Counted from the stretch's first letter, positions 27,749 through 37,265 are shown. The stretch is DNA of 64,000 bases from an uncultured Collinsella sp. (GCA_900541055.1 UQHZ01000009.1:1-64000), one strand, 5' to 3'. A program made the numbers and translations. Notes: generated from the sequence alone by a model not told the origin.

Positions 27749-29224
27749 TTACTTCTTGTTGCGCATCTGCGCTTCCATCTGGCGCAACAGGTCCATATCG
27801 GACTTGGGGCCGCCCGTACCCAGGCCGCCCATGCCGCCCAGACCCATAGCGTCCAAGCCAGGGATATTGGGCATGCGCATCTTCTTGCCCTTCTTACCCT
27901 TTTTGCCCTTCTTGCCGCCGGCCTGTGCCTGATTGGCCATCGTGCGCATGCGGCCCATCATCTTATTCATCTCGCCCCACTGCTTCATAAGGCTGTTGAC
28001 CTCGGTGGGGGTCACGCCGGCGCCCTTGGCAATGCGGGCACGGCGCTGGCCGTTGATGATGGAGGGACGCAGGCGCTCCTCCTTGGTCATCGACATGATG
28101 ATGGCCTCGTTCTTATCGAAGATACCTTCGTCCAGGTTGCCACCCATCTGGTTGAGCGCACGCTGGCCACCGGGGAGCATGCCCAGGATGCCCTTCATGC
28201 CGCCCATCTTCTTGACGGCCTTCATCTGGTCGAGCATGTCGTTCATGGTAAAGCCCTCGCGCAGCATACGCTCGGCAGCCTCGAGCTGCTCGGCGTCGGC
28301 CGCCTCCTGGGCCTTCTCGATGATGCCGACAACATCGCCCATGCCTAAGATGCGCTTGGCCATGCGGTCGGGATAGAACGGCTCAAGCGAATCGGGTTTC
28401 TCGCCCATGCTAACAAACTTGATAGGCTTGCCGGTCACCTGGCGCACGGAAAGAGCACCGCCGCCACGGGCGTCGCCGTCGAGCTTGGAGATGATCACGC
28501 CGTCGAAGTCGGTGCGCTCGGCGAAGGTCGAGACGACGTTGACAATATCCTGGCCGGTCATGGCATCGACAACCATCAGCACCTGATCGGGCTTGACGGC
28601 CTTCTTGATGTCCACGGCCTCCTGCATCATCTGCTCGTCGATCTGCAGGCGACCGGCGGTATCGACGATGACCACGTCGCGCAGGTGGTCAACGGCCTCC
28701 TGGATGGCGCCCTTGGCGATATCGACCGGGTGCGCGCCGTCACCGCGGAAGACCGGCACGCCGATCTCGCCGCCAAGCGTGGCCAGCTGGTCGGCAGCGG
28801 CGGGGCGGTAGACGTCGCACGCGGCGAGCAGCGGCGAGCGACCCTGCTTCTTGAGCAGATAAGCCAGCTTTACGGCCGCCGTAGTCTTACCGGAGCCCTG
28901 CAGGCCCACGAGCATGATGACATTGGGAATGCGGTTGCTAAAGACGAGCTTGCTCTCGGTGGAGCCGAGCATCTCGGTGAGCTCATCGAGTACGATCTTG
29001 ACGACGTTTTGCGCCGGCGACAGCGACTCCATGACCTCTGCGGTCATGCAGCGCTCCTTGGTCTTGGCGACGAACTCCTTGACGACCTTAAAGTTGACGT
29101 CGGCCTCGAGCAACGCCATGCGAATGTCGCGCATGGCAGAGGTGATATCGGCCTCGGTCAGCTTACCCTTGCCGCGCAGGCGGTCAAATGTGTCGTTGAG
29201 GCGATCGCTCAGAGAATCAAACAC
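27749..29224 (-). CDS. ffh: Signal recognition particle GTPase Ffh (SRP54)
   Basis: Binds signal sequences of nascent membrane proteins and SRP RNA, and docks with FtsY. The 491-residue protein has the N domain, a GTPase domain with GLQGSGKTTAA, DVYRPAAADQL, DTAGRLQ and TKLDGDARGG-like ISKLDGDARGG, then a Met-rich M domain (FTMNDMLDQMKAVKKMGGM) and a Lys/Gly run (KKGKKGKKGKK). The start is GTG at 29224 behind AAGGAGTG. It follows ftsY by 10 bases, ending the plsX-to-ffh gene run. No SRP RNA gene was found nearby. Confidence 0.97.
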   Translation of the reverse strand: MFDSLSDRLNDTFDRLRGKGKLTEADITSAMRDIRMALLEADVNFKVVKEFVAKTKERCMTAEVMESLSPAQNVVKIVLDELTEMLGSTESKLVFSNRIPNVIMLVGLQGSGKTTAAVKLAYLLKKQGRSPLLAACDVYRPAAADQLATLGGEIGVPVFRGDGAHPVDIAKGAIQEAVDHLRDVVIVDTAGRLQIDEQMMQEAVDIKKAVKPDQVLMVVDAMTGQDIVNVVSTFAERTDFDGVIISKLDGDARGGGALSVRQVTGKPIKFVSMGEKPDSLEPFYPDRMAKRILGMGDVVGIIEKAQEAADAEQLEAAERMLREGFTMNDMLDQMKAVKKMGGMKGILGMLPGGQRALNQMGGNLDEGIFDKNEAIIMSMTKEERLRPSIINGQRRARIAKGAGVTPTEVNSLMKQWGEMNKMMGRMRTMANQAQAGGKKGKKGKKGKKMRMPNIPGLDAMGLGGMGGLGTGGPKSDMDLLRQMEAQMRNKK

Positions 29225-29234
29225 TAGTCACTCC

Positions 29235-30152
29235 TTAGTTGGACTCGCCCACCAGGGCGCGGCAGAAATCTTTGGCATTAAACTCCTGCAGGTCATCGAC
29301 CTGCTCGCCCACGCCGATGCGCAGGATGGGAAGCTTGAGCTTCTCGGCCACGGCCATGGCGATACCGCCCTTAGCCGTGCCATCGAGCTTAGTCATGATA
29401 ATACCGTCCAGGCCAAGCGCCTCGTTAAACTCGAGCGCCTGGTTGAGGCCGTTTTGGCCCGTTGCGGCATCGATCACGAGCACGACATAGACGGGCATAG
29501 GACCGGTGGCCATATTGGCGGCGCGCTTACGGGTCACATTGACCACCTTGGCAAGCTCGCGCATGAGCTCGGGGCTCGTGTGCAGACGACCGGCGGTATC
29601 GATGAGCACCAGGTCGCTGCCGCGCTTGTCGGCCTCGTCGAGCACGTCGTAGCAAACACTTGCCGGGTCGGAGCCGCGGTCGCGCTTGATGACGGGGACG
29701 CCAGCGCGCTGGCCCCACACATCGAGCTGCTCAATAGCGGCAGCACGGAAGGTGTCGGCCGAACCGATCACCACGTTCTTGCCGCGGGCGGCCATGGCGC
29801 TCGCGATCTTACCGACCGTTGTGGTCTTGCCGGCACCGTTAATGCCCACAAACAGCACGCAGCTCGGCGTATCGGAGAACGGATCGCGCTCGATGGGCAC
29901 AAAGTGCTGCTCAAGCTGCTCGGCCAGGGCGCGACGGAGTTGCGGGGCGGTCTTGAGGTTCTTCTTAGCCGCGGCATCACGCAGGTCATCGGAGACCTTT
30001 ATGGCGACCTCGGCGCCCATGTCACCCATGACGAGGGTGTCCTCCAGGTCCTCCCAAAAACCCTCGTCGACCTCGCCGCCAAAGTAAAAGACCTCGTTGA
30101 GGGCCTCGCGACTGCGCTCAAGTCCGCGCGAGAGAGCGTCAAAGAATCCCAT
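29235..30152 (-). CDS. ftsY: SRP receptor GTPase FtsY
   Basis: Membrane-associated receptor that takes ribosome-nascent chain complexes from Ffh. The 305 residues contain the NG domain only: GINGAGKTTTVGKIA, SADTFRAAAIEQL, DTAGRLHTS and MTKLDGTAKGG. The long acidic A domain found in E. coli is absent, as usual in Gram-positives. The start codon overlaps the smc stop as TAATG, and ffh follows. Confidence 0.96.
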   Translation of the reverse strand: MGFFDALSRGLERSREALNEVFYFGGEVDEGFWEDLEDTLVMGDMGAEVAIKVSDDLRDAAAKKNLKTAPQLRRALAEQLEQHFVPIERDPFSDTPSCVLFVGINGAGKTTTVGKIASAMAARGKNVVIGSADTFRAAAIEQLDVWGQRAGVPVIKRDRGSDPASVCYDVLDEADKRGSDLVLIDTAGRLHTSPELMRELAKVVNVTRKRAANMATGPMPVYVVLVIDAATGQNGLNQALEFNEALGLDGIIMTKLDGTAKGGIAMAVAEKLKLPILRIGVGEQVDDLQEFNAKDFCRALVGESN

Positions 30153-33100
30153 TATGCATTCACGACCTTTCCGGTTTCGCGATCGAGTTTTTGCGAGACG
30201 ACGCGACTGACGCCGTCAGCTTGCATCGAGACGCCGTAGAGAACGTCAGCGTCCTCCATAGTACGGCGCTGATGCGAGATTACCAAGAGCTGCGTATCGG
30301 AACGCAACACATCGAGGGCTCCAATGAGCTTGGACAGGTTGGCGTCATCAAGCGCCGCCTCGACCTCGTCCAGCACATAGAACGGCACCGTGCGCGTGCG
30401 GTACACGGCAAAGAGCAGGGCGAGCGCCGTCAGGCTCTTCTCGCCGCCCGACATGAGCATCATCTTGGTGATGCGCTTGCCGCGCGGCTGCGCCACGACC
30501 TCGATGCCTGTCTCGGCCGGATGCTCGGGATCGGTCATCTCCAGATGCGCCTGTCCACCCGGGAACAGCATGGCGAAGATCTCGCGGAAGTTCGCGTCGA
30601 CCTTCTCAAACGTCACCAGGAAGGCCTTCCGCATCTTGCGATCAATGGCCACCGTGATCTTGGTGAGCGCCTTGCGCGCGCTCTCCAGATCGGCCAGCTG
30701 CTCCTCGATGTAGTCGGCGCGGCGCTTGAGCTGCTCGTACTCCTCCATGGCAACTTGGTTAACGGGACCAAGGTTGTTGATCTGGCGCACAAGCTGGTTG
30801 AGCTCGCGCTCGGCGGCGTCGCGGTCGGTGGGAGCCGGAAGCATGAGCGCTTCCTCGAGCACCGTGGTGCCATCGGCGGTAATGGCCTTAATGGCAGCCT
30901 CTACCTGCACCTCGAGCTTGCCACGCGCGACCTTGAACTCGTTTTGCGTGGCAGAGGCGGTATCGACCCGCTCCTTAGCGCGGGCAACCTCCGCCTTGGC
31001 ATCCTCGATGGTCTTCTTGAGCGAAGCGGAGTCCGCCTCCTCCAGAGAGGCCTGGTCACGCAAGCGCGCTGCCCAATCCGATGCGCGCTCCAGCAGGGCC
31101 GAATAGCGCTCGTGCATGGGGTCGACGCGCAGACGCAGCAGCTCGAGTGAGCGCGAGGCCTGGCGTGTTCCGCGGATACGACGGTCGATGCCCTCAAGAC
31201 GATGCTCCAGGTCGGGCACGCGACCCTTCAGCGAACGCAGGCGCTCGCTCGTCTGGGCTAGGCGAACCTTGGCGTCGGCGAGCTTGCCGGCAGCCTCGGA
31301 ATCGTCACGGCGAACGCGGTCGAGTTCGTCGTTGGCCTCGGCAATCTGCAAGCCCAGATCGCTTGCCTGCGCGCGGGCCTCGTCACGCGAACGGGTGAGC
31401 TCATCAACCCGCGGGCGCGCAGCGCGAACGGCTTCGGAGGCCTGCTCGCGACGCTTGGAGATGCGCACGCGCTCGACCTCGGCATTGTTGGCGCTTTGCT
31501 CCAAGCGGCCGATCTCGGAGAGCAACGAGCGGCGCTCGCCCTCAAGACGGGCGATCTCGCCGGCGGCATCGTCCTCAGCGGCACGCGCCTCTTCGACGGC
31601 CACATTGGCCTCGACGACCTGATTCGACACATGCTCAAAGATGGCAGCCAGATCGGGCTCCAGGCCCTCGAGCTCACGGATGCGGCGCTTGCGCTCCAAG
31701 GCACCCGACACCTCGCCAGCATCGAGCCCCACGCGCACCAGGCCGCCGCAGGCGACGCGGGCGCCATCGGGGGTAACATAAGTCACGCCGTCAACGACCG
31801 GCGCCGACAGCGCGGCAGCAAGATCGTCCACTACGTAATAGCCGCCGAGCAGCGCCTCGACGACGGGTCCGTAGCCTGCGCGCACGGACAGACGATCAAC
31901 CAGACGGGTACCGGCAGCGCCCTCGGCGGCAGCAGAGCCACTCACGCCGCGCGCCACCAGCAGCGCCTCACCCGAGGCCTTCTTTTGGTCCAGAGCCGCA
32001 CGACCGGCACGCTCAAGCGTGGCGGCGTCATCAAACAGCAGCGCATCGATATCGCCGGCGAGCAATTGCTCAACCAGGCCCTCAAGCTCGCGCGGGGCCT
32101 CCAGCACGTCGCCCAGACGACCCAAGACATCGTCGCCCAGCGCACCCACCAGACGGCTCACGAGCGGCGAGCTGTCGGCCATGCGGGCATCGAGTTTCTT
32201 TTGGCTGGCAAGCTCCGAGCGCACCTCGGATAACTTGTTGCGTGCCTCGCTCTCGCGGGCACGCAGGTCCTTCAGGGCCGCGCGTGCCGTCTCGGTGGCC
32301 TCACGCGCATCGACCTGAGCCTGGCGCGCTTCCTCAAGAGCGCCCTCAAGCTCCTCGGCGCGGTCACGACGGCTCTCGAGCGAGGCCGTGACCTCCTCGA
32401 GCTGCTCGTCAATCTGCTCCAGGCGCGAGGCGTACATGTTGTCCTCGACCTCGGCGTTGCTCAAAGAGTCCTTCACCTTAGCGAGCTCGAGCGCAGCGTT
32501 ATCGGCAACGCGCTGCACATCGCGCTGCTCGCGCGTAAGCTGCGAAATCTGATTGTCGAGCGCCACGCGACGCTCGTGGAGCTGGGCGGCGGCTGGACCG
32601 GCGGCGTCAACGTCGTCCTGGGCCTGCATGTGCGCACCGGTCACTTCCTCAAGCTGGGCGCGCGCATCCTCGAGCTCCTCGACAACGCGACGGCGCTGAT
32701 GCTCGGAGCTAGAGATCTGGCCGCGCATGTCGGACAGGCGCGAGACCATGTTGTGGCCCTTTTCCTCGAGCAGGCGCATATCGGAGTTAATGCGGCCGAC
32801 CACGTCTTGCATATGGCGGCGCTGCTCGCCCAGATCGCCCACAAACAGGCCCTTTTCCTCAAGCATAACCTGGAGCTTCTCGAGCTCGCGCTCCTTTTCG
32901 CCCATGCGGTACTGCGCAAGCTCCAGCTCGGCAGCGCCCTCCTTGGAGCGACTCTCCAGGTCGTTCCACTGCGACTGCAGCGAACGCAGCTCGTCAACGG
33001 CCAGCATCTGCGTAAGCTCGTTCGCGCGCGAGGACAACTCTTTGTACTTGCGCGCGCGATCGACCTGACGCTCCAGCGGTCGCAGCTGACGAGCGATTTC

Positions 33101-33688
33101 CTTATTGATGTCGCGGGCACGCGTCAGGTGCTCGTCCATCGACTTAATCTTTTTGAGCGCGCGCTCCTTGCGGCGCTTGTGCTTGGAGATGCCGGCGGCC
33201 TCCTCGATGAGGGCGCGACGCTCCTCGGGGCGGCTCTGCAAAATGGCGTCGAGCTTGCCCTGGCTGATGATGGAATGCGTATCCTTGCCCAGGCCCGAAT
33301 CGTGCAGGATGTCCTGAATGTCCATCAGGCGGCACGGACTCGAGTTGATGAGGTACTCGCTTTCGCCCGAGCGATACATACGACGGGTGATGGCAACCTC
33401 GTCAAAATCAACGGGCAGCATATGGTCCGAGTTATCGAGCACCAGCGTGACCTCGGCGACACCCACCGGCTTGCGCGCTGACGAGCCAGAGAAGATGACA
33501 TCCTCCATGGCCTGGCCGCGCAGCTGCTTGGCGCTCTGCTCGCCCAAGACCCACAGAATCGAGTCAGAGATGTTCGATTTTCCCGAGCCGTTAGGACCGA
33601 CGATGACGGTCAGGCCCGGCTCAAACGTCATATGGGCGCGGTCGGCAAACGACTTGAACCCTTTGAGCGTGAGGGACTTGAGATACAC
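30152..33688 (-). CDS. smc: Chromosome segregation ATPase SMC
   Basis: Large condensin ATPase that loads near origins and compacts the chromosome. The 1178 residues show Walker A GPNGSGKSNISDS at about 32-44, two long coiled-coil arms around a glycine-rich hinge (about residues 500-650, with VAEVTLVLDN only in the head), the ABC signature MLMSGGEKSLTALALL and Walker B FYVLDEVEAALDDANL. The start is a GTG at 33688 with GAGGAA upstream. It lies between rnc and ftsY, a standard Gram-positive arrangement. ScpA and ScpB partners are not in this window. Confidence 0.97.
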   Translation of the reverse strand: MYLKSLTLKGFKSFADRAHMTFEPGLTVIVGPNGSGKSNISDSILWVLGEQSAKQLRGQAMEDVIFSGSSARKPVGVAEVTLVLDNSDHMLPVDFDEVAITRRMYRSGESEYLINSSPCRLMDIQDILHDSGLGKDTHSIISQGKLDAILQSRPEERRALIEEAAGISKHKRRKERALKKIKSMDEHLTRARDINKEIARQLRPLERQVDRARKYKELSSRANELTQMLAVDELRSLQSQWNDLESRSKEGAAELELAQYRMGEKERELEKLQVMLEEKGLFVGDLGEQRRHMQDVVGRINSDMRLLEEKGHNMVSRLSDMRGQISSSEHQRRRVVEELEDARAQLEEVTGAHMQAQDDVDAAGPAAAQLHERRVALDNQISQLTREQRDVQRVADNAALELAKVKDSLSNAEVEDNMYASRLEQIDEQLEEVTASLESRRDRAEELEGALEEARQAQVDAREATETARAALKDLRARESEARNKLSEVRSELASQKKLDARMADSSPLVSRLVGALGDDVLGRLGDVLEAPRELEGLVEQLLAGDIDALLFDDAATLERAGRAALDQKKASGEALLVARGVSGSAAAEGAAGTRLVDRLSVRAGYGPVVEALLGGYYVVDDLAAALSAPVVDGVTYVTPDGARVACGGLVRVGLDAGEVSGALERKRRIRELEGLEPDLAAIFEHVSNQVVEANVAVEEARAAEDDAAGEIARLEGERRSLLSEIGRLEQSANNAEVERVRISKRREQASEAVRAARPRVDELTRSRDEARAQASDLGLQIAEANDELDRVRRDDSEAAGKLADAKVRLAQTSERLRSLKGRVPDLEHRLEGIDRRIRGTRQASRSLELLRLRVDPMHERYSALLERASDWAARLRDQASLEEADSASLKKTIEDAKAEVARAKERVDTASATQNEFKVARGKLEVQVEAAIKAITADGTTVLEEALMLPAPTDRDAAERELNQLVRQINNLGPVNQVAMEEYEQLKRRADYIEEQLADLESARKALTKITVAIDRKMRKAFLVTFEKVDANFREIFAMLFPGGQAHLEMTDPEHPAETGIEVVAQPRGKRITKMMLMSGGEKSLTALALLFAVYRTRTVPFYVLDEVEAALDDANLSKLIGALDVLRSDTQLLVISHQRRTMEDADVLYGVSMQADGVSRVVSQKLDRETGKVVNA

Positions 33689-33698
33689 GGTTCCTCGC

Positions 33699-34424
33699 TT
33701 ACACGTGCTTCTTGTTCAGAATCACGCCGTTGGTGGTGTAACCCATGCGATCGAGCGCTTCGAGCGCGGCGGCTCCCTCGGCTTCCTTCTTTGAGGAGCC
33801 GGAACCGCGACCCTGGCGAATACCATCGATCAAAACCACGGCGGTAAAGGTGGGCGCATGCGCCGGACCCTCGGAGCCAACGAGCTTGTACGCCGGAGGT
33901 TCGTGACCGTCGGCTTGCACGCACTCCTGCAAAAACGACTTGGGATTCGCAGGATGCTCGGCACGCTCGGAAGCCAAATGCGGCTTAAGCGTACGGTGAA
34001 TGAACTCCGCCGCCGCATCCCAGCCGGCATCCAGGTACAGCGCGCCCACGAGCGACTCATAGACGTTCTCGAGGGCCGAATGCAGGCCGCGAGCACCGGT
34101 ACCGGTCTCGGAGGCACCAAAGATGATGATGTCGTCGATGCCCAGCTCGTGAGAAACCTCGGACAGCGTAGCGCCCGAGACAAGCGACACCTTCAAGCGC
34201 GTGAGCTTGCCCTCGTCAAACTCCGGATAGGACTCAAACAGGGAGCGTGCGACCACAGCGCCCAAAATAGAATCGCCCAAGAACTCAAGGCGCTCATAGC
34301 TGGCAGAAACCGGCTGGCCCTCGACTGCCGAGGGATGCGTAAGCGCCGCGCGCAGCAGCACCTTATTGTTGAACTCGTGGCCCAGGATTTCCTGGGCGCG
34401 CGTAAGTCGTTCGGATAAAGCCAA
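33699..34424 (-). CDS. rnc: Ribonuclease III
   Basis: Cleaves double-stranded RNA in rRNA precursors and some mRNAs. The 241 residues hold the RNase III signature ERLEFLGDSILG (about 44-55) with the catalytic Asp, the second acidic motif ENVYESLVGALYLD, and a C-terminal double-stranded RNA-binding domain ending GSGSSKKEAEGAAALEAL. The start is TTG at 34424, chosen because a strong AAGGAGG lies eight bases upstream and overlaps the end of acpP; no ATG fits. It is followed by smc after 10 bases. Confidence 0.96.
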   Translation of the reverse strand: MALSERLTRAQEILGHEFNNKVLLRAALTHPSAVEGQPVSASYERLEFLGDSILGAVVARSLFESYPEFDEGKLTRLKVSLVSGATLSEVSHELGIDDIIIFGASETGTGARGLHSALENVYESLVGALYLDAGWDAAAEFIHRTLKPHLASERAEHPANPKSFLQECVQADGHEPPAYKLVGSEGPAHAPTFTAVVLIDGIRQGRGSGSSKKEAEGAAALEALDRMGYTTNGVILNKKHV

Positions 34425-34427
34425 GAC

Positions 34428-34670
34428 TTAGGCCTCCTTGGCGTTTTCGATCGCGTCGACGGCGTCGGCGACAGAGTTGAGCGAGAGCAGAGTCTCGTCA
34501 TCGATCTCGAGGTTGAATTCGTCCTCGATAGCCGTAACCAGTTGCAGGCGCTCGAGCGAGTTGGCATCGAGGTCGTCAAAGGTGGTCTCCTCGCTAATTT
34601 CGGCAACATCGACGCCCAGAACGTCAGCAGCGACCTCGGCGATCTTGTCGAAGATTTCGGAGCGGTCCAT
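34428..34670 (-). CDS. acpP: Acyl carrier protein
   Basis: Carries fatty acyl chains on a phosphopantetheine arm. The 80-residue acidic protein has the helix II attachment site as LDANSLERLQL; the Ser that takes the arm is kept, but the usual Asp before it is Asn. The ATG at 34670 has GAGAGGAAG upstream; a longer open frame crosses the upstream palindrome and is rejected. The position plsX-acpP-rnc is classic for Gram-positive bacteria. Confidence 0.94.
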   Translation of the reverse strand: MDRSEIFDKIAEVAADVLGVDVAEISEETTFDDLDANSLERLQLVTAIEDEFNLEIDDETLLSLNSVADAVDAIENAKEA

Positions 34671-34706
34671 AGCGCTTCCTCTCATAGTGCATGAATACCA
34701 AAAGAA

Positions 34707-34728
34707 TGGTACCGCCCGGGCGGTACCA
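34707..34728. promoter_or_regulatory. Perfect 22-bp palindrome between plsX and acpP
   Basis: The element is TGGTACCGCCC followed by its exact reverse complement. It lies 37 bases upstream of the acpP start and 67 bases after the plsX stop. It may be an operator for a lipid regulator or an intercistronic hairpin; after it on the minus strand comes ATTCTTTT, a poor T tract. It does not match the Bacillus FapR site as I recall it. Confidence 0.65.
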
Positions 34729-34794
34729 AGACACGGTTCTGATTCTACCCCACGACGTGCACCGCGAAGCACATAACAGCGCTCTAACTCGCTC

Positions 34795-35814
34795 TTATAA
34801 AACGATACCGTCCATAGAGATGGCGACATTCTCGACCAGCCCGGCGCGCACGGCTTCGGCCGCCGCGAGCGTACCGTTTTTAACAGCCTCGACCGAGGTG
34901 GCACCATGGCCGATCAGGACCACGCCGCGCAGGCCCAAAAGAATCGCGCCGCCCTTGGCGTCGCCCGAAAGTTTGGCTTTAATCTCGCGCATCTGCTTTT
35001 TGATGAGCAGCGCGGCAATCTTGGTGCCGAGCGAAGACATAAAGACACCCTTGAGCTCCTGCAGTAAAAACTTGGCAGCGCCCTCGGTGGCCTTGAGCGC
35101 AATATTGCCCGACATACCATCGGCAACGACGACATCGAAGTTGCCTGAGGTGAGGTCGGTGCCCTCGCAGTTACCAACAAAGCCGGGAACGGCGGCCTTC
35201 ATAGCAGGGAAACAGGCCTTGGTAAAGTTAGAACCCTTCTCGTCCTCGGTGCCGTTGGCAAGCAGGCCCACGCGGGGATGCTCGATGCCCAGGACGACGC
35301 GGGCATAGGCGCTACCCATCTGAGCAAAACGCACCATGTCATCGACCTCGACATCGGGGTTGGCGCCCATATCGCACAGCACCGTCAGACCGCCGGCGCG
35401 ATTGGGCAGCGCATTGGTCAGACAGGGGCGCACCGGCTGCTTCTTGCCTTCGGCCTGATACCTAAACGGCGTCACGTAGGCGGTGGCAGCGGCGGTCATG
35501 GCGCCGGTGGAGCCGGCAGAGAAAAACGCGTCCGCGTTGCCCTTCTTAATGGCGCGGCAAGAAAGCACGATCGACGACTTACGCTTGGTCATCACGGCGC
35601 GAATGGGATCGTCATCCATGGCGATAACGTCAGGTGCCTCAAGGGCCTCAACACGTGCATGGGAAGCTGCAAAGGGATTGACGATTTCGGCGGGGCCAGC
35701 TGCCAAGACCTCGATATCGGGATCGGCGGCAAGCGCAGCCTCGATACCATCGAGAACAACCTGAGGTTTCTCGTCTCCGCCCACAACGTCTACACAAACG
35801 CGAACGTTACTCAT
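34795..35814 (-). CDS. plsX: Phosphate acyltransferase PlsX
   Basis: Makes acyl-phosphate from acyl-ACP, feeding PlsY in phospholipid synthesis. The 339-residue protein opens with the family motif VCVDVVGGDEKP and has FFSAGSTGAMTAAA, LCDMGANPDVE, VGLLANGTEDEKGS and VADGMSGNIALKATEG. ATG 35814 has AAGGAG seven bases upstream. It lies downstream of the rpmF terminator and upstream of acpP, so it probably starts a lipid/rnc/smc unit. Confidence 0.96.
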   Translation of the reverse strand: MSNVRVCVDVVGGDEKPQVVLDGIEAALAADPDIEVLAAGPAEIVNPFAASHARVEALEAPDVIAMDDDPIRAVMTKRKSSIVLSCRAIKKGNADAFFSAGSTGAMTAAATAYVTPFRYQAEGKKQPVRPCLTNALPNRAGGLTVLCDMGANPDVEVDDMVRFAQMGSAYARVVLGIEHPRVGLLANGTEDEKGSNFTKACFPAMKAAVPGFVGNCEGTDLTSGNFDVVVADGMSGNIALKATEGAAKFLLQELKGVFMSSLGTKIAALLIKKQMREIKAKLSGDAKGGAILLGLRGVVLIGHGATSVEAVKNGTLAAAEAVRAGLVENVAISMDGIVL

Positions 35815-35831
35815 ATACAAGCTCCTTATAC

Positions 35832-35861
35832 AAAAATGGCCGACTCATTGAGCCGGCCATT
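35832..35861 (-). terminator. Terminator after rpmF
   Basis: AATGGCCG (35835-35842) pairs with its complement at 35854-35861, and three more pairs form inside the loop; on the minus strand the stem is followed by five T. It separates the rpmF transcript from plsX, though readthrough is possible. Confidence 0.8.
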
Positions 35862-35901
35862 GTGGTTCCATTTGGAACGGCATCGCATCCAGAGTATACC
35901 G

Positions 35902-36081
35902 TTACTCGGTAACGATAACCTCGCGGTCCTTGTAGAAACCGCAGCTGGGGCACACGTGGTGCGGAAGCTTAACAGCGCCGCAACGGGGGCACGTGGACTG
36001 AGCCGCAGACGAGATCTTCATGTTGGCGGAACGACGGGTGTGAGTGCGGATACGACCCTGCTTTTGTTTAGGTACGGGCAT
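35902..36081 (-). CDS. rpmF: 50S ribosomal protein bL32
   Basis: A 59-residue ribosomal protein opening MPVPKQKQGRIRTHTRRS, with two Cys pairs (CPRC and CPSC, 13 residues apart counting from the first Cys of each) that form the zinc-binding version of L32. The ATG at 36081 has AAGGAAGG upstream. It follows the DUF177 gene in the common DUF177-rpmF-plsX order. Confidence 0.96.
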   Translation of the reverse strand: MPVPKQKQGRIRTHTRRSANMKISSAAQSTCPRCGAVKLPHHVCPSCGFYKDREVIVTE

Positions 36082-36145
36082 AGTGACCTTCCTTATGAAC
36101 TATCCAGTGTGGCGATTACGCGCAAGTACCGATACTACCACAGTT

Positions 36146-36700
36146 TTACTCATTAAGCTTGAGATTCTTCAATGCTGCAAATGGATTTTCCGTGGCAGCG
36201 GCCCATTCTGCCTCTGCCTGGGCGGCGCAATCGCATTGCTCGACGTTGAGATTGCAACCGCAAGTGGGGCACAGACCGCGGCAATCGGGCTTGCAGAGCA
36301 CCACAAACGGCGTGTCCATAATGACCGCGTCGTTGATGGGCTCACCCAGATCGACGATACGGTCCTCACCCAGGAGCTCGTAGCCGTCCTCGTAGGCCTC
36401 GGGATCCTCGGGCTCCTCATAGAGATAGAACTCCTCGATCTCGCCGGCGATATCAAACGAGGCGGGCTCCAGGCAACGGTCGCACTCGCCGGTAGCGTGC
36501 GCGCGGACCATACCCGTGAGCAAGACACCGGTGCCGGCATTGGTAAAGACAACGTCGTAGTCGATGCCGTCCTGAAGCTGGTACTCCTTCTCGCCCACCG
36601 TGTAGGTGGCGACATCGACCTTACCGGTCAGCGGATACGAATCTCCAGGAAACTCGAGCTGCTCGGAAAGATCGACGGTAACGCTCGGGAACTCAGCCAT
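36146..36700 (-). CDS. DUF177 (YceD) family protein
   Basis: A 184-residue DUF177/YceD protein, a family encoded next to rpmF in many bacteria and linked to 23S rRNA maturation in plants and E. coli. Conserved blocks are HATGECDRCLEP and the C-terminal Cys cluster LCKPDCRGLCPTCG with later CDC, likely a zinc site. The middle is acidic. The ATG at 36700 overlaps the stop of the coiled-coil gene as TAATG, so it is translationally coupled. Confidence 0.9.
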   Translation of the reverse strand: MAEFPSVTVDLSEQLEFPGDSYPLTGKVDVATYTVGEKEYQLQDGIDYDVVFTNAGTGVLLTGMVRAHATGECDRCLEPASFDIAGEIEEFYLYEEPEDPEAYEDGYELLGEDRIVDLGEPINDAVIMDTPFVVLCKPDCRGLCPTCGCNLNVEQCDCAAQAEAEWAAATENPFAALKNLKLNE

Positions 36701-37197
36701 TACCACTGACCATTCTGTTGGGCGGCACCCTCGTTGAGCTGCTGACGGCAACGGGTAACGGTGCCGGTCAGGCTCTTGAGGTTCTCCTCCAGGTGCGTAA
36801 AGACCTGCTCTGCGTAGTCCTCGGCAGCATAACGCGTCTCGCGCTCGTACTGCTGGGCACGATCGCGGATGTCGTCGGCCTGCTGCTGCGCAAGGCGGAC
36901 GATCTCCTGCTCACCGGCAATGGTGAGGGCCTGCTGCTGAGCGTCGGCGATGATGGAATCGGCCTGAGCGGCGGCGGAAGCCATAAGCTCCTCGCGCTCC
37001 TTAAGGATACGGCGGGACTTCTGCCACTCCTCGGGATAGCTCATGCGGATCTCGTCGAGGATGTTGAAGAACACGTCGGCGTCGATGACCTTGAACTGAG
37101 CGTTCTTGCCGAAAGGCGGCTTGGCTTCCTCGATCAGCCCTTCGAGCTCATCGACCAAGCTGACGATCCTATCGCCAGGAAAAATCTCGCCCGGCAT
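36700..37197 (-). CDS. Coiled-coil protein, ATP synthase subunit B-like
   Basis: A 165-residue, mostly helical protein. After a start VSLVDELEGLIEEAKP and a motif VIDADVFFNILDEIRMSYPEEW, a coiled coil rich in Ala, Gln and Glu runs from about residue 55 to 145. Database entries for this family in Gram-positives often read ATPase or ATP synthase F0 subunit B-like, but it is not part of an ATP synthase operon. ATG 37197 has AAAGGAG upstream. Between coaD and DUF177, this is a conserved actinobacterial neighbourhood. Function unknown. Confidence 0.82.
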   Translation of the reverse strand: MPGEIFPGDRIVSLVDELEGLIEEAKPPFGKNAQFKVIDADVFFNILDEIRMSYPEEWQKSRRILKEREELMASAAAQADSIIADAQQQALTIAGEQEIVRLAQQQADDIRDRAQQYERETRYAAEDYAEQVFTHLEENLKSLTGTVTRCRQQLNEGAAQQNGQW

Positions 37198-37265
37198 CCG
37201 GTCTCCTTTCATAGGTAACATATCATCGTGCTAGTTTACCACATGCCACCAGGCAATAAAAAACG

